A stretch of 64,000 bases of DNA, taken from contig CAYLPJ010000002.1 in the NCBI GenBank assembly GCA_964385465.1, positions 62,001 to 126,000 on the forward strand. The letters run 5' to 3'. A program made the position numbers and the translations under genes. The notes below the pieces were generated by a model. That model was not told the origin of the DNA, made no database searches, and saw nothing but the letters and a program-made list of their open reading frames with translations. Source of the DNA: CAYLPJ01 sp964385465. Lineage in GTDB: Bacteria; Planctomycetota; Phycisphaerae; SM23-33. This document shows, in pieces, positions 17,233 through 24,929 of this stretch. Numbering within the stretch: position 1 is the first letter of the stretch; the number at the start of each line of letters is the position of its first letter.

Positions 17233-18507
17233 TCATCGGGGCCCTCGCGAGCCCGGCTCCACAAGCTCCAGCAGCGCCCGGGCCGCGGCGTCGGCGGGGT
17301 GGGCGTCGAGGTGGGCGCGCAGCAGGCGGGCGGCGCCCTCGCTTCGGCCGCGGCGGTGCTGCAGGCGGGCAAGGTACAGCGTCGCCAGCTCCGCCGACGC
17401 GCCCTCGAGGCGGCGGGCCTGGCGGTAGAGCGTCTCCGCCTCGGCGAGATCGCCGGCCTTCTCGGCCAATCGGCCGGCCCAGAGGTAGGCCCCGGCGTCG
17501 GCCTCGCCGGCGCGGATCAGGCGGGCCAGTGCCGCGCGGGCGTCGGGCGTGCGGCCGCGACGCAGCGCCGAGCGGGCCTCGATGGCATGCATGGCCTCGG
17601 TGCGGTCCCCCGGCGCGACGCGGGCGAGCAGCTTGTCCAGCAGCTCGTCGTCACGGGCTTGGTCCGCGGCGCGGATCAGCAGTTCCAGCAACTCCAGGTC
17701 CGCCGCGGCGGCGTCCCGCATCGGTCCGGCCAGCAGGGCCTTGCCCCGGGCCAGGACGGCCGAGGCGTCGCCGGCGACCACCAGCGACCGCAGCAGAGCC
17801 TTGTGGCGGGCGAGGTTCCCCGGCTGGCAGAGCACGGCGGCCATCAGGGCGGCGCGGGCGCCCTCGGCGTTGCCGGCGGCCTGGAGCACGGCCGCCCGAT
17901 ACTGCCACAGCTCCGGGTCGGTGGGCTCCCGGGCCAGGAGCATGTCGAGGGCCTCGGCGGCGGCGGCGTGGTCGGCGCGGTCCATGGCGGCGGCGAGGTC
18001 CAGCCGGCGGAAGCGGAGGTCCCGCGGGAACCGGCGAATGCCCGTGGCGATCAGCATCCTTGCCAGGCGGGCGTCGCGCAGCTCGCGGGCGGTGCGGGCG
18101 TAGAGCAGCAGCGTGTCGGCCTCGCAGGCGGAGACGTCCGCATGCCGGCCAAAACTCTCCGCCGCGGCCGCCCACTCCTCTCGGCGGACCAGCACGTGGG
18201 CCAGCCCCAGGCCGGCCGAGGCCAGGTCGGGCTCCAGGCGCAGGGCCGCCCGGTAGTCGGCCTCGGCGCCGGCGAGGTCCCCGGTCTGCGCGCGGGCGTG
18301 TCCCAGAATGAGCCTGCGGATGGCGTGATCGGCGCCGGACCAGGCCGTCAGCAGGGAGATCGCCCGGTCGGGCCTGCCCTGGTTGAGTGCGGCGCGGGCG
18401 TCGTTGAGCACCTCGGCCAGTTCGGGGGGGACCTTCCGCGCGCCGTCCCGGGCGACGGCGGCGGGAGCGGCGGCGAGAACCGCCAGGAGAATGGTTCGCG
18501 CGACCAT
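17233..18507 (-). CDS. Periplasmic tetratricopeptide-repeat protein of the TonB operon, 424 aa
   Basis: A short signal peptide (ARTILLAVLAAAPAAVA) is followed by TPR-like helical repeats throughout: Ala- and Leu-rich pairs such as AISLLTAWSGADHAIRRLIL, AEADYRAALRLEPDLASAGL and EALDMLLAREPTDPELWQYR. No catalytic motif is visible. It starts two bases after the tonB stop, so it is translated with that operon. A TPR protein at this position is typical of the Vibrio-type TonB2/TtpC gene clusters, where it is thought to assist the complex. The exact role is not established. Confidence 0.85.
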   Translation of the reverse strand: MVARTILLAVLAAAPAAVARDGARKVPPELAEVLNDARAALNQGRPDRAISLLTAWSGADHAIRRLILGHARAQTGDLAGAEADYRAALRLEPDLASAGLGLAHVLVRREEWAAAAESFGRHADVSACEADTLLLYARTARELRDARLARMLIATGIRRFPRDLRFRRLDLAAAMDRADHAAAAEALDMLLAREPTDPELWQYRAAVLQAAGNAEGARAALMAAVLCQPGNLARHKALLRSLVVAGDASAVLARGKALLAGPMRDAAAADLELLELLIRAADQARDDELLDKLLARVAPGDRTEAMHAIEARSALRRGRTPDARAALARLIRAGEADAGAYLWAGRLAEKAGDLAEAETLYRQARRLEGASAELATLYLARLQHRRGRSEGAARLLRAHLDAHPADAAARALLELVEPGSRGPR

Positions 18508-18509
18508 GG

Positions 18510-19241
18510 CTAGCGGACCTCCCAGACGAGTTCGAGGGCGACCTTGGCGGGCACCGCCCGTCCGGCTCGACTGGCCGGGCGGAAGCGGAGCGACTTCCCG
18601 ACGCGGCGGGCGGCGGCTTCGAAGACGCCCTCGGGCGTGCTGGATCGGACCTCGACGCCGGCGACCTCTCCGAGGGCGTTGACGGTCAGCAGGACCGTCG
18701 TCCGCCCGGTGACCCCGCGGCGGAGTGCCCGCGGCGGATAGTACGCGGACATGTCCGGGCGGCGCAGCAGCACGGGCCCGCGGGTAGGCGTCGGCGGCGC
18801 CGGAGGAGCCGGCGGGGCCGGCGGGGCCGACGGCGCCGCGATCTCGCCAACGGCCTCCACTGCCGGCTCGTCGGCCTCGAAGGTCGGCACGCGGACGGCG
18901 TGCTCGGCCGAGACATCCGCGACCTCCGGCAGGTCCAGGGACATCTCCGGCGCCTCGACGCTCGGGCGCGGCGGCGTGGGCAACGGCTCGGGCTCCCGCG
19001 GGGCCGGGGCCTCGGGCGTCACCGCCGGGCGCATGGTCACCGTCGGGATCGGCCGAGGCGGGGGGACGACCGTGACCGGCACCGCCCGGGGCGCAGCCGG
19101 CCGGGCCGACACGCGGCGGTCACCCCACGTCGCCAGGAAGATCACCAGCGCCGCGTTGAGCACCAGCGTGACGACCGCCGCCAGCGCATGCCGCGCCCAG
19201 GCCCGACGCCTTGTGCGAGTGTCCGCGTTGTCGGCGTTCAT
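18510..19241 (-). CDS. tonB: TonB energy transducer, 243 aa
   Basis: The topology is that of TonB. Residues about 17-40 form an N-terminal membrane anchor (HALAAVVTLVLNAALVIFLA). A Pro-rich periplasmic spacer follows, with PAPREPEPLPTPPRPS and a PPAPPAPPAPP run. The C-terminal TonB_C domain covers roughly residues 155-243 (AYYPPRALRRGVTGRTTVLL, then VEVRSSTPEGVFEAAA and LRFRPA). It would carry proton-motive energy from ExbB/ExbD to the outer-membrane receptor encoded at the head of the operon. I used ATG at 19241; an upstream GTG at 19304 in the same frame is possible but adds no recognisable sequence. The gap to exbD is 96 bp, the only sizeable gap in the operon. Confidence 0.9.
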   Translation of the reverse strand: MNADNADTRTRRRAWARHALAAVVTLVLNAALVIFLATWGDRRVSARPAAPRAVPVTVVPPPRPIPTVTMRPAVTPEAPAPREPEPLPTPPRPSVEAPEMSLDLPEVADVSAEHAVRVPTFEADEPAVEAVGEIAAPSAPPAPPAPPAPPTPTRGPVLLRRPDMSAYYPPRALRRGVTGRTTVLLTVNALGEVAGVEVRSSTPEGVFEAAARRVGKSLRFRPASRAGRAVPAKVALELVWEVR

Positions 19242-19337
19242 TGCTGTGCCCTGTTGGATGGTCTCTGTCTGTTCAAACGGCACGGCAGCGCTCGGCCTGG
19301 CCACCGGCCGCGCGCCACCGCGAGCGAACCCCGCCTC

Positions 19338-19748
19338 TCATTGCGGGATGGCGGCGACATCCACGCTGGCGGCGCCGGCGGCCTTGCATGTGTCCAGCAC
19401 GCGGAGCAGCAGATGCGTGGGCACGTCGCGGTCGGCCTGAAGGACGACGCGATCTGCCCCGGCCGCCCGGAGGGCCTCTCCGACAATGCCGCGGTCGTCG
19501 GGCGAGACGGTTCGCCCGGCGACGTGCACCGTGCCCACCTTCGTGATGGCCACGGGCAGGTACTGCGTCCGCACGGGCACGGCCGAGCTGCTCTGAGGGC
19601 GGTCGACGGCCACGCCGGCGTCCTGCACGAAGCTCGTCGAGACGATGTAGAAGATCAACAGGATGAAGACCATGTCGATCAGCGGCGCCATCTCGATGGT
19701 GGCCCCGCTTCCCGCCCCCCGCCGGCCGGTGAGCACGCCACGCTTCAT
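19338..19748 (-). CDS. exbD: ExbD/TolR family biopolymer transporter, 136 aa
   Basis: A short protein with one transmembrane helix, PLIDMVFILLIFYIVSTSF. It contains the conserved membrane Asp (D25 with this start), at the same position as the essential Asp of E. coli ExbD. The periplasmic C-terminal domain has the family's VVLQADRDVPTHLLLRVLDT. The ATG overlaps the exbB stop by four bases (ATGA), implying coupled translation. With ExbB it would form the proton channel driving TonB. Confidence 0.95.
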   Translation of the reverse strand: MKRGVLTGRRGAGSGATIEMAPLIDMVFILLIFYIVSTSFVQDAGVAVDRPQSSSAVPVRTQYLPVAITKVGTVHVAGRTVSPDDRGIVGEALRAAGADRVVLQADRDVPTHLLLRVLDTCKAAGAASVDVAAIPQ

Positions 19749-20212
19749 ACCCCGCCCTCCCCCGCCGCGGCGGCGGCCCGTGACTCGGTGGCGGCCTGGC
19801 GTATCCGCCGCAGCAGCAATTGCTCGCCCAGCAGCCCGCAGGCGGCGATAGCCAGCCCGTACTGCGTGGTGCGAAGGGCCTTGGTGATCCCGCCGCTCAT
19901 CTCGGTGACCCCGCCGCCGGCAAGGACGCCCTGGAACGTCTCGATGATCCCCGTAACCGTCCCCAGCAGGCCCAGCAACGGCGCGACGATGATGCACGCG
20001 CGGATCAGCCCCATCCGCCGCAGCCCCGTCCACGCCGGGCCGTCTGCGCCCCCGCGGGGCGAGGCGTCCGGCCCCGCGGGCGCCGGCGGACCCGCCGGCC
20101 GCCCCGCCGCCAGCAGCCGCTCGACGATCAGGAAGCACAGTGCCAACGCCACGGCCGCCAGGGCGGCCATGGTCGCCCCGCCGGCAGCCAGCCATTGCCA
20201 TACCGCGTTCAC
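19745..20212 (-). CDS. exbB: ExbB/TolQ family proton-channel protein, 155 aa
   Basis: A small MotA/TolQ/ExbB protein. Three hydrophobic helices are visible: TMAALAAVALALCFLIVE, CIIVAPLLGLLGTVTGII (the family's signature second helix) and TTQYGLAIAACGLLGEQ. The start is GTG at 20212, preceded by GGAAGGGGGG. It overlaps the stop of the upstream TtpC-like gene (GTGA), which settles the start. It is the short one of two ExbB paralogues in this operon; in Vibrio TonB2 clusters this is the channel subunit, while the long one is TtpC. Confidence 0.94.
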   Translation of the reverse strand: MNAVWQWLAAGGATMAALAAVALALCFLIVERLLAAGRPAGPPAPAGPDASPRGGADGPAWTGLRRMGLIRACIIVAPLLGLLGTVTGIIETFQGVLAGGGVTEMSGGITKALRTTQYGLAIAACGLLGEQLLLRRIRQAATESRAAAAAGEGGV

Positions 20213-21561
20213 GGCGCCCCCCCTTCCCCGCCGGGCGCGTGGCACCCGAAGGCCTCGATGGCGGTGCATTCGAGCATCGCCTCGCGGCGCTGGACCCAGC
20301 GGCTGATCCATGCGTGGGCGAGCAGCAGCGGGATGGCGACCATCAGGCCGAGCTGCGTGGTGATCAGGGCCTCGGAAATGCCGCCGGACAGCAGCCGCGG
20401 GTTGCCCGTGCCCACCGTGGAGATCGTGTCGAACGTGCCGATCATCCCCGAGACCGTACCCAGCAGCCCCAGCAGCGGCGCCACGCCGGCCAGGGCGCCC
20501 AGCAGCGACAGCGACCGCTCGAGGCGGGGCGCCTCGGCCAGCAGGGCCGATTCCATCGCCGCCTCGCGGTGCTCGCGGTCCAGCCCGGCGGCGCGGGCGC
20601 CGGCGAGGATCACGCGGGAGGTCGGCGTGGCCCGGCCGGGGAAGAGCCCGGTCACCTCCCCGCCATCGCCGGCTTCCAGGCGGGCCAGGGCCTCGCTGAC
20701 GGCGCCGGGGGCGGCCTTGGTACGGAGCAGGAAGAGGATGCGATCGGCGATCAGCAGCAGCCCGAGCCCCCCCACGGCGAGAATGGGGACGATGAACGGC
20801 CCGCCGGCGGCCAGCCAGGCGCCGAACCCCCCGGCTTCGGCGTCGGGGCGATCAATCAGCGTGCCGGATGCATCCAGCGGGACGTGGCTGCCCTCGCCGG
20901 CGGCCAGGTCGCGCAGGGCGGCCGCGGCGCTCCCGGGAAAACGCGGGCCGGCGACGGCACGTCGCCCGTCCGGCAGGTCCCGGAGCAGGCCGAGGGTGCT
21001 CGAGTCCGGCCCGCAGGCGTAGGCCGCGAACGCCCCGAGGCGGAAGATCGGCGCGTCGGCCTCCGAGCCGTCCCGCGCGACGATCCGCCCGCGGGCGACG
21101 GTGAGCTCCGAGGCGCCCTCCAGGCGGGCGAGGCGATCGCTCCATGCGCTCCACAGCGCCGCGGCGGCGATGTCCGCCGGGGCGTTGGCGTCCAGCTCCC
21201 GCCCGGCCGCTTCGGCCACGCCGGCCAGAAAGTTGGCGATGCGGTGCTGCGTGACGGCCTCGCCCTCGGCGGCGTCTTCGAGTTCTTCCCGGGCGGCCTG
21301 GAGGGATGTCTCGGCCTCGTGGGCCTTCCGCCGTGCGGCTGCGAGGGCGTCGTAGGCGGCCTGGACCTCGGCCGCCAGGGCCTTGCGCTGCTCCAGGCGG
21401 CGCGTGCGAGCCTCGGCAAGGGCGGCCTCGGCGGCGCGGCGCTCGGCGGCGGCACGGTCGAGGAGCTCCTGGGGGGTGGCGGCCGACGCACACGCCGCCA
21501 GCATTGCCAGCGCCGCGACGACCGCGCCGGCGGCCAGGGCAAAGCGGTCGGGGGCCGTCAT
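20209..21561 (-). CDS. TtpC-like long ExbB/TolQ protein with N-terminal periplasmic extension, 450 aa
   Basis: A signal peptide (AGAVVAALAMLAACASAA) precedes a charged Ala/Glu/Arg-rich coiled coil at about residues 30-100 and a further extracytoplasmic region. A first membrane helix follows near residues 235-260 (GGPFIVPILAVGGLGLLLIA). The MotA/TolQ/ExbB domain comes after that with GVAPLLGLLGTVSGMIGTF and a last helix in TTQLGLMVAIPLLLAHAW. This architecture and its place beside DUF3450, exbB, exbD, tonB and TPR genes match TtpC of the Vibrio TonB2 system. Start ATG at 21561 overlaps the DUF3450 stop (ATGA), and its own stop overlaps the exbB GTG. Confidence 0.88.
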   Translation of the reverse strand: MTAPDRFALAAGAVVAALAMLAACASAATPQELLDRAAAERRAAEAALAEARTRRLEQRKALAAEVQAAYDALAAARRKAHEAETSLQAAREELEDAAEGEAVTQHRIANFLAGVAEAAGRELDANAPADIAAAALWSAWSDRLARLEGASELTVARGRIVARDGSEADAPIFRLGAFAAYACGPDSSTLGLLRDLPDGRRAVAGPRFPGSAAAALRDLAAGEGSHVPLDASGTLIDRPDAEAGGFGAWLAAGGPFIVPILAVGGLGLLLIADRILFLLRTKAAPGAVSEALARLEAGDGGEVTGLFPGRATPTSRVILAGARAAGLDREHREAAMESALLAEAPRLERSLSLLGALAGVAPLLGLLGTVSGMIGTFDTISTVGTGNPRLLSGGISEALITTQLGLMVAIPLLLAHAWISRWVQRREAMLECTAIEAFGCHAPGGEGGAP

Positions 21562-22382
21562 TCCGCACCGCCCTTCGGCTTGCCCGCGGGGACGGGCAGC
21601 AGCGTCCAATCCGGCGCGGCGCGGCTCTCGGCGACGGCGAACGCCTTGCGGATGGCCTCGGCGTCTTCGGCAGTGGCGGCCGGCTGGAGCGTGAGCTGTC
21701 CCCCGGCCATCGAGGCCGTCCCGGCCTGCCGGCCGTCCAGGCTCACCCACCATGCAGCGGCGCCCCCGGCGCGCAGCAGGCGGACCGCGAGTGTTCTGCC
21801 GCCAAGCCGCCCGGCGACAACCTCGACCCCGGCAGTGCCCGCACGACGCTCGGCCTCGGTCAGGCGTTCGCTGGCGGCCGTCAGACGCTGTGCCGCATCG
21901 GCGGCCGCGGCAGCGGTGGCCGGCGGTATCCAGCCGGGGAGGCTTTGGGCGGCAAGCTTGTCGAGGGCGCCGGCAAGGCGGTCGCAGACGCCGCCGACGG
22001 CCTGGCGGAGCGCCTGAAGGCGGTCCAGCCGCTTCTGCCTGCGGGCGAGGCGCTTGCGGAGTTCGGCCTCGCGCCGGGCGGCGTTGTCGGCGGCGGCCTC
22101 CAGCCGTCGGGCTTCGCGGCGGACGGTCTCCCGGAGCAGTTCCAGGCGGGCCTGCTCGGCCTGCCACTGCTGTCGCTCGGCGAGCAACCGCGATCGGGCC
22201 GCGCGGGCCGCGCGGAGCTCGGCGGCAACGCGGTCGGCCGTCGAGGGCCTGCCCGACCCGTCGGCGTCGGCCGCGAAAGCCGCCGCGGACGCTGCCAGCA
22301 GCATCGCCAGCGCAGCGGCGAGGCCGGGGTGCGTGGCAACCCCGGCCCGTCCGCCCCCCCGACGGTTGGTACTGCGCCTCAT
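21558..22382 (-). CDS. DUF3450-like secreted coiled-coil protein, 274 aa
   Basis: After a signal peptide (AAALAMLLAASAAAFAADA) the protein is almost entirely charged coiled coil over residues about 45-130, very rich in Arg, Glu, Ala and Leu (LELLRETVRREARRLEAAAD). A small compact C-terminal domain follows (WWVSLDGRQAG). The composition and position directly upstream of the TtpC-like gene match DUF3450, the family regularly found in TonB2/TtpC operons. Its ATG shares one base with the TGA of the receptor gene (TGATG), so it is translationally coupled. Function is unknown; a periplasmic partner of TtpC is the usual assumption. Confidence 0.8.
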   Translation of the reverse strand: MRRSTNRRGGGRAGVATHPGLAAALAMLLAASAAAFAADADGSGRPSTADRVAAELRAARAARSRLLAERQQWQAEQARLELLRETVRREARRLEAAADNAARREAELRKRLARRQKRLDRLQALRQAVGGVCDRLAGALDKLAAQSLPGWIPPATAAAAADAAQRLTAASERLTEAERRAGTAGVEVVAGRLGGRTLAVRLLRAGGAAAWWVSLDGRQAGTASMAGGQLTLQPAATAEDAEAIRKAFAVAESRAAPDWTLLPVPAGKPKGGAE

Positions 22383-24619
22383 CAGAACCTCAATCTCGCT
22401 CCGACTTTCAGGTTGATGCCCGGCTCGTTGATGCCGGAGCCGTGAATACGATAATCCTCGTTGAAGACGTTCTCCAGCCCCATCCAGACGTCGAGCTGCT
22501 CGCTGACGCGCCACCCGCCGCGGACGTCCAGCACCACATAGCCGGGCGTGCCCCCGGGCGGGATGCGCTGCGTGTCGCCCTTGTCGCGGGTGGACAGGTG
22601 GTCGGCCTTGCCGGCGGCGGTCAGGACGCTCTCGGCCCAGAGCCTGCCGTCCGGGCAGTCCCACCGCAGGCCCAGCCGTCCGGTCGGGGGCATCAGGCGG
22701 CTGATCGGCTCGCTGCGGACCTCGGGGGCCGAGGTGGGGAACGTGTCCACCTCGCCGTAGACGTACGCGAAGTCGCCGAAGACGGTCCACTGCGGCAGGA
22801 ACCGCCAGCTCGCCGCCACCTCCACGCCGCAGAGCCCGCCGTCCCCGACGTTGCTCTTGGTCACCTCGTTGTCGCCGCCGACCGTGTTGCCCGTCGGCGT
22901 GCGGACGATCATGTCGCGAATGTGCGTGTAGTGCCCGGCCAGTTGGGCGGCAAAGTCTTTCTCGCGGACCTTCACGCCGAGCTCGTAGGCGATGAACTTC
23001 TCCGGGTCCAGCCCCGGCGAGGGCGTTTCGATCTCGTTGCTCCGCGCCGTGTCCAACCGCGTCAGGTCCGAGAGGTTCGGGGCGCGGAAGCCCTGGCTGA
23101 CCCCGCCGAAGACGTTGACCGTCTCGGCCTCGTCGACGAACCAGCTCGCCCGCGCGCTGCCGACCAGCGACTCCCAATCCTCGGTCACGCTCATCACGCC
23201 GCCGGTGACGGGGTCCTCGACGCGGTCGGCGTCGGCGCGGGCGTAGTTGTACCGCCCGCCGACAACCAGTTCCGCCCGTCGACCCAGCGGCACGGCGTAC
23301 TGCCCGTACACGCCGAGCTGATCGTACGTCGCGTCGTCGCCGACCGGGCCCTGGATCTTCGACTCCCGGAACGACCCGTCGGCATTCCAGTCCTTGCGGA
23401 ACGAGTCCACCTCGTCGTGGTAGTACTCGAAGCCGTACGTCAGCCGACCCGCGCCCAGGGGGCTGCCAAGCTGAAGGCCCACGCCGTAGGTGTCCGCGTC
23501 GAAGCCCTGCTTGTCGCTTCGACCGTTGCTTCGCACCCGCCACCGCCGCTCGGTCATCTGCTGCAGCGACAGCGTCAGGTCCACGCTCTCGACGATCGGA
23601 CCGAGGTTGCGCGCCTGCACACGCCCGTAGGTCAACTGGAAGCCCTGGTCCAGGATTCGCTTCCGCTCGCTGCCCACCGTCGTGCCCTCCCACGAGAACC
23701 CCGAACGCGTCTTGTGAGACCGCCACGCGTCGTTCTGGTACAGGTTGTAGTGGGCGGCCGTGATCGTCACGTCGCGAAGCGGCTTGTACACCGCCTTGAT
23801 GTCCCCGGCGCAGTCGACGTAGCCGGTGTGCTCCTGCGGGCCGACGAACTTCCCGCCGTCCACGTCGCCGAAGTGGCGGTACGTCCCGCCGACCAGCACG
23901 CCGAGGTCGTCAATCACCGCGTTGACCTCGCCACGGGCGACGTGACTCCGCTCGGCCGTGGAGTAGCGATAGAAGACCTGCCGGAACCAGCCGCTCTCCC
24001 CGAGGCCCTCGGGGCCGCGCATGATCGCGTTGACCGTCCCGCCGATCGCGTCGCTGCCGTACAGCACCGACGACGGGCCCTTGACGACCTCCAGCGTCTC
24101 GATGGCGGCCGGGTCGAGAAGGTTCCAGTACTGGTTCGGCCCCGAGCGGAAGATCGAATTGTTCACGCGGACGCCGTCGACCAGCAGCAGCGTGTGATAG
24201 CTGGTGAAGCCGCGGATGTACGGCGAGCCATGGGCGTGGGCGGTCTTCTGGACCATCACGCCGGGGACCTCCTCGAGGGCCCGCGTCGTCGAGCGGACCA
24301 GCCGGCGCCGGCTGAAGCGGCTCAGCGATACGCGGTCCACCGTCGCCGGGACCGCGAACGCCTCGGCCTCGCCGCGCATGGCGGTGATCGTCATCTCCTC
24401 CAGCCAGGTCCGCCCGGGCTCCTCGCTCGCCCCGGTCGCCGGCGCCGCCGCCTGGGCCGGAGCAGACGGCTGGGCCGGTCCCTCCGGCTGCGTGGCCGGC
24501 TCCGCTGCCGGCTGCGTGGCCGGCGGAGCGGCGCGGGCTGTCAGCGCCGCCAGCGCAAGGGCCAGCAGCGCGATGAAGCGATGGGGTCGCGAGGGTGCGG
24601 CGTGTGGAACGGTTCTCAC
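22382..24619 (-). CDS. TonB-dependent outer-membrane receptor, 745 aa
   Basis: A 22-stranded TonB-dependent receptor. The GTG start at 24619 follows AAGGAGAG and opens a signal peptide (HRFIALLALALAALTARAA). A likely TonB box is EEMTITAMR. The plug domain covers about residues 75-200 (VPGVMVQKTAHAHGSPYIRG, then LLLVDGVRVNN and VVKGPSSVLYGSDAIGGTVN). The barrel ends at the C-terminus in GARLRF with a terminal aromatic residue. The final strands (NEDYRIHGSGINEPG) resemble the haemoglobin/siderophore receptor subfamily, so sequence alone does not name the ligand. A probable cobalamin riboswitch lies in its leader, so corrinoid import is the better guess. It is the first gene of the TonB operon. 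Confidence 0.93.
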   Translation of the reverse strand: MRTVPHAAPSRPHRFIALLALALAALTARAAPPATQPAAEPATQPEGPAQPSAPAQAAAPATGASEEPGRTWLEEMTITAMRGEAEAFAVPATVDRVSLSRFSRRRLVRSTTRALEEVPGVMVQKTAHAHGSPYIRGFTSYHTLLLVDGVRVNNSIFRSGPNQYWNLLDPAAIETLEVVKGPSSVLYGSDAIGGTVNAIMRGPEGLGESGWFRQVFYRYSTAERSHVARGEVNAVIDDLGVLVGGTYRHFGDVDGGKFVGPQEHTGYVDCAGDIKAVYKPLRDVTITAAHYNLYQNDAWRSHKTRSGFSWEGTTVGSERKRILDQGFQLTYGRVQARNLGPIVESVDLTLSLQQMTERRWRVRSNGRSDKQGFDADTYGVGLQLGSPLGAGRLTYGFEYYHDEVDSFRKDWNADGSFRESKIQGPVGDDATYDQLGVYGQYAVPLGRRAELVVGGRYNYARADADRVEDPVTGGVMSVTEDWESLVGSARASWFVDEAETVNVFGGVSQGFRAPNLSDLTRLDTARSNEIETPSPGLDPEKFIAYELGVKVREKDFAAQLAGHYTHIRDMIVRTPTGNTVGGDNEVTKSNVGDGGLCGVEVAASWRFLPQWTVFGDFAYVYGEVDTFPTSAPEVRSEPISRLMPPTGRLGLRWDCPDGRLWAESVLTAAGKADHLSTRDKGDTQRIPPGGTPGYVVLDVRGGWRVSEQLDVWMGLENVFNEDYRIHGSGINEPGINLKVGARLRF

Positions 24620-24929
24620 AGGTGCTCTCCTTGCCCAGCGGTCCGGCGGGTACGAGCCGCAACGACCGGCGCCGGCGAGGAGTGCGTAGACATCGCCCGC
24701 GGCGCCTGCCCGAGTCGGCGGCGTGAGCGGCCTTGTGCAAAGAGCGTGCCGCCGGCGGACGGAAAGCCGGCTTGTCGGGCTTGAGTGCGCGAGGGCAGGG
24801 CGATCGAGCGAGACAAACCGGCCGGGACAAGGGACTCCCCCACCACGACATGCCCACACAGTGTGCACGGCTGCACCGGTCGAGTGCATCCAGGGCAATC
24901 CGATCGCCGAGGGGTGGTCATCGCGGGCC
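24620..24929 (-). other. 310-bp leader/intergenic region of the TonB operon
   Basis: Non-coding stretch between the stop of the propeller gene (24930) and the receptor start. It contains the riboswitch candidate, then GC-rich stems and the Shine-Dalgarno AAGGAGAG. No convincing promoter was found upstream of the riboswitch; it would have to lie near or inside the end of the propeller gene. No terminator of the sigma/propeller operon was recognised. Confidence 0.6.
24760..24890 (-). promoter_or_regulatory. Probable cobalamin (B12) riboswitch upstream of the TonB operon
   Basis: On the minus strand a B12-box-like core AAGCCCGACAAGCCGGC (24766-24782) follows the conserved middle element GGTGGGGGAGTCC (24832-24844), itself preceded by GGGCATG. 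The 5' ACCGGT at 24875-24880 can pair with GCCGG of the box. This is the same arrangement and closing helix as the E. coli btuB leader, whose box reads AAGCCCGAAGACCTGCCGGC. One or two bases of the box deviate. The element sits 140 nt before the GTG of the receptor. Inside that stretch CCGCCGGCGG and other GC stems could form the expression platform. I would expect repression by adenosyl- or other cobalamins. Confidence 0.65.
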
